Positions 1-6,293 of a stretch of 10,705 nucleotides of DNA are shown in pieces. Numbering within the stretch: the stretch's first letter is position 1; each line of letters opens with the position of its first letter. The stretch comes from Ruminococcaceae bacterium UBA3451 (lineage in GTDB: Bacteria > Bacillota > Clostridia > Oscillospirales > Acutalibacteraceae): NCBI GenBank assembly GCA_002378845.1, contig DFRY01000074.1, forward strand, positions 50,829 through 61,533. Direction: 5' to 3'. The translations under genes and the position numbers were made by a program. A model generated the notes under the pieces. It made no database searches and had not been told where the DNA came from. It saw only the letters and a list, made by a program, of their open reading frames with translations.

Positions 1-249
1 TTTGTCCATTAAATACGTTTCAAATTCCAGGCCAATCGACTCGTATTGCCCCTTGCGGATTGCAACGGTGCGCATATTCTGTTTTTCATCCAACAGTATA
101 ATGGACAGATTCTGATTCGTTTCATGAAAACGATAATCCAACACATCATTAATCTCGTTGGAATTAATGGAAATCAGTGTATCCCCAGGCAGTATTTTTG
201 CTGCTGCTGCCGGGCTGTCTTTTTCAACTGAACTAATTTTAACCGCCAT
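1..249 (-). CDS. DUF512 / PDZ-domain putative radical SAM protein (5' part, cut by window edge)
   Basis: The first 83 codons are present, starting at ATG 249-247 behind a good AAAGGAG ribosome binding site; the frame is open to base 1. The protein begins MAVKISSVEKDSPAAAAKIL and continues PGDTLISINSNEIND...YRF. This is a PDZ fold: 'DSPAAAA' is the start of the carboxylate-binding region and 'LPGDTLISINS' is the typical PDZ strand-turn. It runs on into RKGQYESIGLEFE, the junction seen in the DUF512 family (TIGR03279-like), where an N-terminal PDZ precedes a radical-SAM-like iron-sulfur region. That part lies outside the window, so cluster-binding cysteines cannot be checked. Full-length members are roughly 430-450 residues. 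The biochemical function is unknown; in clostridia the gene often lies next to der (a ribosome-assembly GTPase), from memory. It is downstream of rpmF, separated by a terminator, and I see no promoter of its own. The family call is fairly sure; the role is not. Confidence 0.75.
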   Translation of the reverse strand, partial: MAVKISSVEKDSPAAAAKILPGDTLISINSNEINDVLDYRFHETNQNLSIILLDEKQNMRTVAIRKGQYESIGLEFETYLMDK

Positions 250-280
250 GACGACTCCTTTGGCAAACAGGCCATTAATC

Positions 281-311
281 AAAAAAATAAGAGAAGGATT
301 TCTCCTTCTCT
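281..311 (-). terminator. Intrinsic terminator after rpmF
   Basis: On the minus strand a 9-bp perfect stem (AGAGAAGGA / TCCTTCTCT, arms at 303-311 and 290-298) with a GAAA loop is followed by TA and seven T (287-281). It lies 24 bases past the rpmF stop and about 32 bases before the DUF512 start codon. It should end the yceD-rpmF transcript, or act as an attenuator for DUF512. On the plus strand no T-run follows the stem, so the direction is clear. Confidence 0.9.
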
Positions 312-335
312 ACATTTCCGGAAAATCAAGTAAGC

Positions 336-518
336 TTATGCTTCCTTCTTAATAACTTCCCTGCCGTTGTAGTAACCACAACTGCCGCAAACTCTGTGAG
401 GGGCCTTAAACTCACCGCATTTGGGACATTTCACCAGAGCCGGAGCACTAATTTTCCAAACATTGGAACGTCTTTTATTCTGTCTGGCACTGGATAATTT
501 TCTCTTTGGTACCGCCAT
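336..518 (-). CDS. rpmF: 50S ribosomal protein L32, zinc-ribbon (C+) form
   Basis: A 60-residue protein, the normal bacterial L32 length, starting MAVPKRKLSSARQNKRRSN, the family's hallmark basic N-terminus that threads into the large ribosomal subunit. Residues 31-47 carry CPKC...CGSC (C31, C34, C44, C47), a complete zinc ribbon; this is therefore the zinc-binding paralogue type rather than the cysteine-free form some bacteria use under zinc limitation. I chose ATG 518 over the in-frame GTG at 527 because the Shine-Dalgarno sequence AAGGAGGTG overlaps that GTG and is ideally spaced for the ATG. It follows yceD by 26 bases, the widely conserved yceD-rpmF arrangement, and is followed by an intrinsic terminator. 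Identification is secure. Confidence 0.97.
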   Translation of the reverse strand: MAVPKRKLSSARQNKRRSNVWKISAPALVKCPKCGEFKAPHRVCGSCGYYNGREVIKKEA

Positions 519-544
519 CGTCAGCACCTCCTTATAAAACTCGG

Positions 545-1039
545 CTAATCTATCAGTTTTTTAAGAACCTCCAAGCGAGGATCAATCTGATGCGAGTCGC
601 AATTACATGCTCCGTCGTTCAGGTTCTTACCGCAAACCGGACACAAGCCTTTGCAGTCTTCACTGCACAAATACTTCGACGGAAGCTCAAGCAGAATATC
701 TGCTCGCATTAACTCGTCCAAATCCAGCTTATAATCCTGAACCTGAATGTAGCTGTCATCGTCTTCATTTTCCAAGGACAAAACCAAAACATGCGAGAAT
801 GTGTAATGATAGCATTTACTGATTTGTTTTGTGCAGCGGTCGCAGGGAATTGAAAAATCGAAGGAAACCTCAGCGTTCAACTGAGCAAACCCATCGTGGC
901 TTTTTACAGTACCCCGAACCGATACCGGTGAAACAAACGGGAAAAATCCGTTGATATCGACAGTTGATAAGTCCATGTCGTAATCAAAAGAACAGCTTTC
1001 CCCTTCTTCTGAAAACACCTTTTTTAAATCAAGCAGCAT
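545..1039 (-). CDS. yceD: YceD / DUF177 family protein (large-subunit rRNA accumulation protein)
   Basis: A 164-residue protein of the DUF177 family. The central part shows the family's conserved 'F...PCDRCT' motif (C66, C69), followed by an acidic stretch and 'LDLDELMRADILLELP', the conserved DUF177 helix. The C-terminus adds a cysteine cluster (C125, C129, C133, C136, then C145 and C147) of the form CxxxCxGLCPxCGxNLN, seen in Gram-positive members and probably binding a metal. YceD homologues are linked to 23S rRNA accumulation and large-subunit biogenesis in bacteria and plants; the molecular mechanism is unclear. The start ATG at 1039 is preceded by GAGGTG. It is co-transcribed with rpmF, 26 bases downstream, from a consensus sigma-A promoter. 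The family call is secure; the role is inferred from homologues. Confidence 0.92.
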   Translation of the reverse strand: MLLDLKKVFSEEGESCSFDYDMDLSTVDINGFFPFVSPVSVRGTVKSHDGFAQLNAEVSFDFSIPCDRCTKQISKCYHYTFSHVLVLSLENEDDDSYIQVQDYKLDLDELMRADILLELPSKYLCSEDCKGLCPVCGKNLNDGACNCDSHQIDPRLEVLKKLID

Positions 1040-1066
1040 AATTACACCTCAGCGCTACATTCGTTT

Positions 1067-1095
1067 ATTATATAGGTTTATCCTTACTTTGTCAA
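1067..1095 (-). promoter_or_regulatory. Sigma-A promoter of yceD-rpmF
   Basis: Minus strand: a perfect -35 TTGACA (1095-1090), a 17-base spacer and a perfect -10 TATAAT (1072-1067). The start codon lies about 28 bases past the -10, giving a short leader. A promoter this close to consensus fits a strongly expressed ribosomal gene. It begins about 38 bases beyond the terminator of the preceding gene. Confidence 0.92.
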
Positions 1096-1132
1096 TAGAA
1101 AATTACTTTATATGCAATAATTTATCACAAAG

Positions 1133-1165
1133 ATACTGCCGGAGGCAAAATGCCCCCGACAGTAT
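1133..1165 (-). terminator. Hairpin terminator after the P-loop gene
   Basis: A 15-bp stem with a 3-base loop (arms 1151-1165 and 1133-1147). Read as minus-strand RNA, two positions are G-U wobbles, giving an otherwise unbroken stem. It starts about 20 bases after the P-loop gene stop. The T-run after it is poor (CTTTGTG), so it may be a weak or factor-assisted terminator, or an end-stabilising hairpin. Confidence 0.7.
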
Positions 1166-1186
1166 TATTCAGCAAAATCGAGCCGA

Positions 1187-1603
1187 TTAAACCTGAACGG
1201 CTACGGAGTTGATTTCTTCCGGTAATTCGCTGGAATCAGCGGAAACCAAAAGGGTAATTTTTGTGTCGGCCAATGCGGAAAGGGAATTCATCTTTTCTGC
1301 AAAAGCGCTCAGAGTTTTTAAGTCTTGGCCAATAATCTTTAATGTGGAATCCACAAAAATATCGGTAACATCATAGTTGCCGGCGCAAATGCCGCTAATA
1401 AAGCCACACAGTGCGTCCGCCCCCTGAATACCGTAAGCGTCGGTATCAATTAGTCTGGCCTGATGAGAAATGTCATAAGTAAGCTTTAAGCCTTTCTCAA
1501 TCACAACCACGTTTCCGTTGGAATTTGCAATGGCATCATTTGCACGCTCTAACAGTTTTTTTGTTTTTCCAGAACCTTTTTTGCCAACGATAAGAGTAAT
1601 CAT
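1187..1603 (-). CDS. Small P-loop ATP-binding protein of unknown function
   Basis: A 138-residue protein. It opens with a clean Walker A motif, GKKGSGKT at residues 7-14, directly after a first beta strand (MITLIV). A plausible Walker B is DIFVDS at 81-86 (hydrophobic strand ending in Asp), followed by a strand TKITLLVSAD at 114-123. This is the core order of a minimal P-loop NTPase, with no extra domain, no signal peptide and no membrane segment. Homologues in Clostridia, as I recall, are usually labelled 'ATP-binding protein' or, loosely, 'twitching motility protein PilT'; nothing here supports a pilus role, since PilT proteins are far longer and no pilus gene is near. The start ATG 1603 has a GGGGGAG ribosome binding site. 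It lies 56 bases after pgi with no obvious separate promoter, so probably shares the pgi transcript. The substrate is unknown. Confidence 0.75.
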   Translation of the reverse strand: MITLIVGKKGSGKTKKLLERANDAIANSNGNVVVIEKGLKLTYDISHQARLIDTDAYGIQGADALCGFISGICAGNYDVTDIFVDSTLKIIGQDLKTLSAFAEKMNSLSALADTKITLLVSADSSELPEEINSVAVQV

Positions 1604-1630
1604 GAAAACTCCCCCTATTTATATATTATT

Positions 1631-1644
1631 TCCGCCGAAGCGGA
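1631..1644 (-). other. Small UUCG-tetraloop hairpin in the pgi/P-loop intergenic gap
   Basis: Minus strand: TCCGC-TTCG-GCGGA, a 5-bp stem capped by the very stable C(UUCG)G tetraloop. No T-run follows, so it is not a standard terminator. It sits between the pgi stop and the ribosome binding site of the P-loop gene and could protect an mRNA end or damp read-through. The element is short and its role is inference. Confidence 0.4.
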
Positions 1645-1659
1645 TGAATGCGAAACATC

Positions 1660-3000
1660 TTATTTTTTTAACCGTGCTTCCAGCGCTTCCTTTTCCGACT
1701 CGTAGCCGGGTTTGCCAAGAAGTGCAAACATGTTTTTCTTGTAGCTTTCCACGCCGGGTTGGTCAAATGGGTTAACCCCCAGCATGTAGCCGGAAATTGC
1801 ACATGCTTTTTCAAAGAAATAAATCATGTATCCAAGCGTATCTTCCGAGAAATCGGGAGCACGAAGCGCAATATTCGGAACGCCGCCGTCAGTATGTGCC
1901 AACACGGTTCCCTCAAATGCCTTTTCGTTAATATACGCCATGCTCTTCCCTTCCAGGAAGTTCAGGCCGTCTACATTTTCCGGATCATTTCCTATGAACA
2001 GATCCTTTTTCACCTTGTCGAAAAGAACTACGGATTCAAACAGGGAACGTCTGCCATCCTGAATATACTGACCCATGGAATGCAGATCGGTGGAGAATAC
2101 AACGGAAGCCGGGAAAAGGCCCTTATTGTCTTTCCCTTCGCTTTCCCCGTACAGCTGCTTCCACCACTCGCACATCATCGTGTAGCGGGGTTCATAGCTG
2201 ACAAGCACTTCAATTTCTTTTCCCTTGCGGTAAAGAATGTTGCGCAGAGCAGCATATTTATAGCAGTCGTTTGTGAAAACATCGGAATTGTTAAGTTCCT
2301 TCTGTGCCTTTGCGGCACCGGCCATCAAAGCATCGATATCCGCACCGCTGACCGCGATGGGAAGCAGGCCTACTGCCGTAAGAACGGAATATCTGCCGCC
2401 GACGTCATCCGGAACAACGAAGGATTCGTAGCCTTCTTTTGTGGCAAGCTGCTTCAGAGTACCGCGCGCCTTGTCGGTTGTGCAGTAAATTCTTTTGCGG
2501 GCTTCTTCCTTGCCGTATTTTTCTTCCAGATAGCTGCGGAATACACGGAATGCAATGGCAGGTTCCGTTGTAGTTCCGGACTTGGAAATCATGTTGATGG
2601 AGACATTTCTGCCTTCACAGATTTCAAGCAGTTCGCTTAATGCGGAGGAACTGATGCTGTTGCCGGTAAAATAAATATCCGGCGTGTCTTTTTTCATGGA
2701 ATTATAGTTCTGTGATTTCAAGAATTCAATTGCGGCGCGTGCGCCAAGGTAGGAGCCGCCAATTCCGATTACAATAAATACGTCGGTGTCGGATTTGATT
2801 TTTTCGGCAGCCGCCTTAATGCGGGTAAATTCTTCCTTATCATAATCGGTGGGAAGGTTTACCCAGCCGATAAAATCATTTCCCATACCGGTACCGGAAT
2901 GGAGCAGATCATGGGCAAGCTTAACCTGTGGTGCAATTGCGGTAAGTTCATTTTGGCTGATGAAACTAGTCAGATGCTGTGCATCAAGTTTAATGGACAT
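1660..3000 (-). CDS. pgi: Glucose-6-phosphate isomerase
   Basis: A 446-residue cytosolic enzyme interconverting glucose 6-phosphate and fructose 6-phosphate, the second step of glycolysis; the length matches the short Firmicutes form (about 450). Visible motifs: IGIGGSYLGA at 78-87 and SKSGTTTEP at 139-147, both sugar-phosphate binding (SIS fold); the first PGI signature DDVGGRYSVLTAVG at 198-211; TDLHSMGQ at 304-311; and the second signature FDQPGVESYKKNMFALLG at 412-429. The catalytic residues expected for this subgroup are in place: Glu286 (ring proton transfer), His307 and Lys421. The start ATG 3000 follows TAGGAGGAAACT, an ideal ribosome binding site. A promoter is visible upstream; the P-loop gene follows 56 bases later. 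Identification is secure. Confidence 0.98.
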   Translation of the reverse strand: MSIKLDAQHLTSFISQNELTAIAPQVKLAHDLLHSGTGMGNDFIGWVNLPTDYDKEEFTRIKAAAEKIKSDTDVFIVIGIGGSYLGARAAIEFLKSQNYNSMKKDTPDIYFTGNSISSSALSELLEICEGRNVSINMISKSGTTTEPAIAFRVFRSYLEEKYGKEEARKRIYCTTDKARGTLKQLATKEGYESFVVPDDVGGRYSVLTAVGLLPIAVSGADIDALMAGAAKAQKELNNSDVFTNDCYKYAALRNILYRKGKEIEVLVSYEPRYTMMCEWWKQLYGESEGKDNKGLFPASVVFSTDLHSMGQYIQDGRRSLFESVVLFDKVKKDLFIGNDPENVDGLNFLEGKSMAYINEKAFEGTVLAHTDGGVPNIALRAPDFSEDTLGYMIYFFEKACAISGYMLGVNPFDQPGVESYKKNMFALLGKPGYESEKEALEARLKK

Positions 3001-3037
3001 ATAGTTTCCTCCTAAATGTTGCTGTTAGTATGTTTAT

Positions 3038-3066
3038 ATTTTACAATATATTGATAGCATTTGCAA
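3038..3066 (-). promoter_or_regulatory. Probable sigma-A promoter of pgi
   Basis: Minus strand: -35 TTGCAA (3066-3061), a 17-base spacer and -10 TAAAAT (3043-3038), about 38 bases before the pgi start codon. Each box has one or two mismatches, but spacing and position are right. No hairpin terminator is visible between the dacF stop (3105) and this promoter, so read-through from dacF may add to pgi expression. Confidence 0.6.
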
Positions 3067-3104
3067 GGAGGAGCACTATATTTTATTTATTTTTCATACA
3101 TTCT

Positions 3105-4253
3105 TCACAGCATTTTCAAAAGGTATTTTGCCAATAAACGGAAAACAGATGGGAACGTAATTTCAGCCACATCATTTTTGGCGCAGATATTATACTCTTT
3201 TACGACTTCGTCCCCCAACGTATAAGTAATTTTTCCGACAATTTGCCCTTTTGCCACCGGAGCGGTGACTGCGTCGTTGAATGTTACTTTATATTTAATG
3301 TCTTTCGCCTTGCCTTTGGGTACAAGAATGCTTCCATCTGCATTTGCCGTAGTTTCAACCGCACCGGTCATTCCGTTCACAACCGGAACAGGCAAAAGTG
3401 CTTCCTGCGGCATGGAAGGAGTGGTAACCGACCAGTTGGCAAAGCCGTAATCAAGCAAAGTGGAAGCCGCCGCAAACCGGTCTTTCGTAGTAGTTGAACC
3501 AAGCACTACAGCAATTAGTTTAACGCCGTCGCGTTCCGCGGTAGCGGCGATGCAGCTGCCTGCTTTGCCCGTTGTTCCGGTTTTCAGTCCGGTAATCCCT
3601 TTGTAGGATTTCAGCAGCTTATTGGTATTTACAAGCTGAGTTTTTCCGTCGCGAAGGTAATCGATCCAAGTTTTCGAATAATCGAAAATTTTAGTATGTT
3701 TTGTGAGTTCGCGTGACATAACCGCAACATCATTCGCAGAGGTTACATGCCCGTCTTCATCTAAACCGTTGCAGTTCTTAAATGTAGTGTCATTCATGCC
3801 AAGCTCTTTGGCTTTCTCGTTCATCTGCTGAATAAATTCATCTTCACTGCCGGAAACAAATTCGGCCAAAGCGACTGCCGCGTCGTTCGCGCTTGCAATA
3901 ACGGTCGCTTTCAGCATATCATCCACCGTCATGGTTTCCCCCGGTTCCAGCCAAATGTCGGAGCCGCCCATGGAAGAAGCATGCTCGCTTGCCGTAACCG
4001 TGTCGGTAAGCTTGATTTTTCCGGAATCAAGCGCTTCCATAACAAGCAAAAGAGTCATAACCTTTGTGATGGACGCGCAGGGGCGCTTTTCATGTGAATT
4101 CTTTTCATAAAGAATTTTTCCGGTTTGAGCCTCCATCAGGATTGCCGATGGAGCCGTTACCTCCGTGTCGGTAAGCGCAGCCGCCTGAACCGGCAAAACA
4201 GAAATCACTATCATTACAGCTAAAAAGCATGCCGACAACTTTTTAAACTTCAT
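3105..4253 (-). CDS. D-alanyl-D-alanine carboxypeptidase (PBP5/DacF-like, peptidase S11)
   Basis: A 382-residue exported serine peptidase that removes the terminal D-Ala from peptidoglycan pentapeptides, limiting cross-linking. A signal peptide is clear: MKFKK, a hydrophobic core LSACFLAVMIVISVL, then probable cleavage after PVQAAA near residue 26. The three penicillin-binding active-site motifs are present: SITK (nucleophile Ser61, Lys64), SAN (121-123) and KTG (224-226). Residues from about 280 to 360 form the PBP5 C-terminal beta domain, and the end (FPSVFRLLAKYLLKML) is an amphipathic helix typical of membrane anchoring in this family. I chose ATG 4253 because the in-frame GTG at 4262 lies inside the AGGAGGTG ribosome binding site. 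Clostridia carry several such paralogues (DacA, DacB, DacF, the latter two sporulation-linked); the sequence alone does not say which, so no symbol is given. Confidence 0.95.
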   Translation of the reverse strand: MKFKKLSACFLAVMIVISVLPVQAAALTDTEVTAPSAILMEAQTGKILYEKNSHEKRPCASITKVMTLLLVMEALDSGKIKLTDTVTASEHASSMGGSDIWLEPGETMTVDDMLKATVIASANDAAVALAEFVSGSEDEFIQQMNEKAKELGMNDTTFKNCNGLDEDGHVTSANDVAVMSRELTKHTKIFDYSKTWIDYLRDGKTQLVNTNKLLKSYKGITGLKTGTTGKAGSCIAATAERDGVKLIAVVLGSTTTKDRFAAASTLLDYGFANWSVTTPSMPQEALLPVPVVNGMTGAVETTANADGSILVPKGKAKDIKYKVTFNDAVTAPVAKGQIVGKITYTLGDEVVKEYNICAKNDVAEITFPSVFRLLAKYLLKML

Positions 4254-4506
4254 ATCCAGCACCTCCTATTTATTAGGGCTTGTTTGTAAAATCCGTGCAA
4301 TTATACAAATATCCCTGCACCATACCCCTCAGAATTTTCATTTTACAAATAAGACCTAGTAATTCTTATGCCAAAATAAAAGAATCTATCCATAAAATTT
4401 AAGCCAAAACGGCGCTGAAAAACATAAATTCACGGGGAGTTTGTTTTCCTTGCAAAAAGATGTTTTCTGCTGTTAGTATGGTTCGATTGCAGGCAATTAT
4501 TTTGCG
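4254..4506. other. Intergenic region upstream of the carboxypeptidase
   Basis: About 250 AT-rich bases between the carboxypeptidase start and the hisF terminator, with no gene I can support. On the minus strand a TATAAT (4305-4300) lies 47 bases before the carboxypeptidase start, but no good -35 box stands 16-18 bases upstream, so its promoter may need an activator or another sigma factor. A 10-bp inverted repeat TTTGTAAAAT (4283-4292) / ATTTTACAAA (4340-4349) brackets that -10. I see no riboswitch, T-box or repeat element. Confidence 0.4.
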
Positions 4507-4545
4507 AATAAAAAAACGGAGCTGAATTATTTTCAACCCCGTTTT
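4507..4545 (-). terminator. Intrinsic terminator after hisF
   Basis: Minus strand: an 11-bp stem (ACGGGGTTGAA / TTCAGCTCCGT, arms 4542-4532 and 4526-4516) with two G-U wobbles, extended by A-T pairs, a 5-base loop, and a run of seven T. It lies about 28 bases past the hisF stop and ends the hisH-hisF transcript. Confidence 0.9.
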
Positions 4546-4572
4546 CTGAATTTAAATCATATTTTTTACGAA

Positions 4573-5331
4573 CTATTTCCGAACGGATATTCCTTTTTGT
4601 GACAGGTAGGCTTTCAGTTCCGGAATGGAGATTTCTCCAAAATGGAACAATGACGCGGCCAGAACCGCATCTGCTTTTCCAATGGTGAACGCATCGTAAA
4701 AATGCTCCAGTTTTCCCGCGCCGCCCGAAGCGATCACCGGAATGTTTACACTTTGGGAAATGGCCGAAGTTAACTCAAGATCATACCCGTTTTTCACGCC
4801 GTCGCAGTCCATACTGGTAAGCAGAATTTCCCCAGCGCCGAGGTCTTCCGCTTCTTTTGCCCATTTTAAAGCGTCTTTTCCGGTATCAATGCGGCCGCCG
4901 TTCAGGTAAACCGTCCATTCGCCCGTGCTTGTGCGTTTTGCGTCGATGGCACAAACAACGCACTGGCTGCCGAACTTCCCCGCCGCTTCCCGAATCAAGT
5001 TCGGATTCTTCAGTGCCGCGGAATTCACCGAAACCTTATCCGCGCCTGCTCTTAATAAAGCGGTAAAATCTTCAACGGTTCGGATTCCGCCGCCAACCGT
5101 AAACGGAATAAAAATTCGGTTCGCAACCTTGCTGACAATGTCTAAAATTGTACCGCGCGCCTGTGCAGACGCGGTAATGTCGAGCAGAACAAGCTCGTCC
5201 GCGCCTTGCCTGTCGTACTCTACCGCTGCTTCCACCGGGTCACCGGCGTCCCGCAAATTGACAAAACTTGTCCCTTTAACCACTCTGCCATTATTTACGT
5301 CAAGGCAAGGAATGATGCGTTTTGCATACAT
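4573..5331 (-). CDS. hisF: Imidazole glycerol phosphate synthase, cyclase subunit HisF
   Basis: A 252-residue (beta/alpha)8 barrel, the normal HisF length. It uses ammonia delivered from HisH to convert PRFAR into imidazole glycerol phosphate and AICAR, joining histidine and purine synthesis. The two catalytic aspartates are at the canonical positions: Asp11 (IIPCLDVNNGRVVKG) and Asp130 (CAIDAKR). Phosphate-binding turns are clear: VGGGIRT at 79-85, DKVSVNSAAL at 98-107 and IPVIASGGAG in the second half; LLTSMDCDGVKNGYD is the conserved loop before strand 6. These features separate it from the related HisA. The start ATG 5331 follows GGAGGG. It lies 22 bases downstream of hisH, so the two subunits are translated from one mRNA and can assemble in equal amounts. 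A terminator follows. Identification is secure. Confidence 0.98.
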   Translation of the reverse strand: MYAKRIIPCLDVNNGRVVKGTSFVNLRDAGDPVEAAVEYDRQGADELVLLDITASAQARGTILDIVSKVANRIFIPFTVGGGIRTVEDFTALLRAGADKVSVNSAALKNPNLIREAAGKFGSQCVVCAIDAKRTSTGEWTVYLNGGRIDTGKDALKWAKEAEDLGAGEILLTSMDCDGVKNGYDLELTSAISQSVNIPVIASGGAGKLEHFYDAFTIGKADAVLAASLFHFGEISIPELKAYLSQKGISVRK

Positions 5332-5353
5332 AACAGTTCCCTCCGTCTAAAAA

Positions 5354-5965
5354 TCAACCGATCAACCGGGCAAAGTTTTCCAGCATCTGCAGCCCCGTTC
5401 GCCCGCTTTTTTCCGGGTGAAACTGTGTTGCAAACAAATTGCCGCGCTGTACCGCCGCGTCAATTGGTACCCCGTAATTCGTTACGGCGGAAACAATTTC
5501 CGGTTTTTCCGCCTTTAAATAATAGGAATGGACGAAATAAACATAAGGGCTTGACTCCAATCCTTCAAACAAACCGGTTTCTTTTTTTATTTCAAGGGAA
5601 TTCCAGCCAATATGGGGAATTTTAAGTCCCTCACCGGACGGAATTTTACGGATGGTTCCGTCCAATACACCTAATCCGCTTACGCCGGGCGACTCTTCAC
5701 TGCCTTGAAACAGAAGCTGAAGCCCAAGGCAAATACCCAAAAAAGGTTTGCCGGAATCAATAAAATCGAGTACCGGATTTACCAGATTGGAATTTTTCAA
5801 ACAGTTCATCGAGTCCCCAAACGCGCCTACCCCCGGCAAAACAGCCGCATCTGCGCTTTGCAGCTCCTCTTTATCGGCTGTAACGCACACATTGCAGCCG
5901 ATATAATGAAATGCCTTTACCACACTTTGCAGATTTCCTGCTCCATAGTCAATTACAGCAATCAT
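5354..5965 (-). CDS. hisH: Imidazole glycerol phosphate synthase, glutaminase subunit HisH
   Basis: A 203-residue class I glutamine amidotransferase that hydrolyses glutamine and passes ammonia through the HisF barrel. The catalytic triad is complete: Cys79 in FLGICLGLQLLF (the nucleophile elbow), and His183 and Glu185 in FHPEKSG. The N-terminus MIAVIDYGAGNLQSV and the LPGVGAFGD oxyanion-strand motif at 43-51 are typical of HisH, and KIPHIGWN at 115-122 is the HisH interface segment. The start ATG 5965 has a modest ribosome binding site (AAAGGG). It is the first gene of a two-gene unit with hisF, with its own promoter. In many bacteria hisA lies between hisH and hisF; here it does not, and no other his gene is in the window. 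Identification is secure. Confidence 0.98.
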   Translation of the reverse strand: MIAVIDYGAGNLQSVVKAFHYIGCNVCVTADKEELQSADAAVLPGVGAFGDSMNCLKNSNLVNPVLDFIDSGKPFLGICLGLQLLFQGSEESPGVSGLGVLDGTIRKIPSGEGLKIPHIGWNSLEIKKETGLFEGLESSPYVYFVHSYYLKAEKPEIVSAVTNYGVPIDAAVQRGNLFATQFHPEKSGRTGLQMLENFARLIG

Positions 5966-5999
5966 GGCACCGTACCCTTTCTATTCAAGTAATATGTAT

Positions 6000-6028
6000 A
6001 TTCTATCATTTATAATGAATCGATGCAA
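6000..6028 (-). promoter_or_regulatory. Sigma-A promoter of hisH-hisF with extended -10
   Basis: Minus strand: -35 TTGCAT (6028-6023), a 17-base spacer and -10 TAGAAT (6005-6000) preceded by TGA, an extended -10. The start codon is about 35 bases further, so the leader is too short for a T-box or his attenuator. Confidence 0.75.
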
Positions 6029-6250
6029 TTCTTTTACCGTGGCATTTGTTCTGATTTTTTCGCTTTACCGCACTAAAATTTTAATTAAAACAGCAAAAAT
6101 ACCAGAATTAAGATTTCGCTTCTGTTATCGGACTGAATATCATTAGTTTCTTCTACTATCAGAGCAGAATTTCACCGGTTTCCATTTAGAACACAAACCA
6201 TGGTGGCACCAAACAAAACTGTTGCCGCTGTAATTTTATGCATATTTATA
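6029..6250. other. AT-rich gap between hisH promoter and glpK terminator, no gene seen
   Basis: About 220 bases with no supported gene. Short open frames on either strand lack ribosome binding sites and conserved features. There is a T-rich stretch around 6050-6062 and a self-complementary AT tract near 6077-6096. I see no T-box specifier or antiterminator, no riboswitch core and no repeat element. It separates two minus-strand units, each with its own signals. Confidence 0.5.
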
Positions 6251-6287
6251 AATAAAACAGCAGAGAGCAATCATTTACCCCCTGCTG
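6251..6287 (-). terminator. Intrinsic terminator after glpK
   Basis: Minus strand: CAGCAGGGGG (6287-6278) pairs with CTCTCTGCTG (6267-6258) as 10 bp with two G-U wobbles around a 10-base loop, followed by TTTTATTT. On the plus strand those two positions would be A-C mismatches, so the hairpin is built for minus-strand RNA. It starts within 7 bases of the glpK stop. Confidence 0.82.
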
Positions 6288-6293
6288 CAAATT

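Noticed and set aside
1759..2640. A 293-codon open frame on the plus strand
   Set aside because: It lies wholly antisense to pgi, whose protein motifs are unmistakable. It has no recognisable domain and is a shadow of pgi codon use.
3061..3075. A strong Shine-Dalgarno-like AAGGAGGAG on the plus strand
   Set aside because: No start codon follows at a workable distance and no open frame begins there. On the minus strand it overlaps the pgi promoter -35 zone.
3020..4480. A 13-base direct repeat TGCTGTTAGTATG at 3020-3032 and 4468-4480
   Set aside because: One shared 13-mer in a window of this size is close to chance expectation, and its two contexts (pgi leader, far upstream of the carboxypeptidase) show no further similarity.
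5966..6293. A possible T-box or histidine attenuator upstream of hisH
   Set aside because: The hisH promoter lies about 35 bases from the start codon, and I find no T-box antiterminator core or run of His codons.
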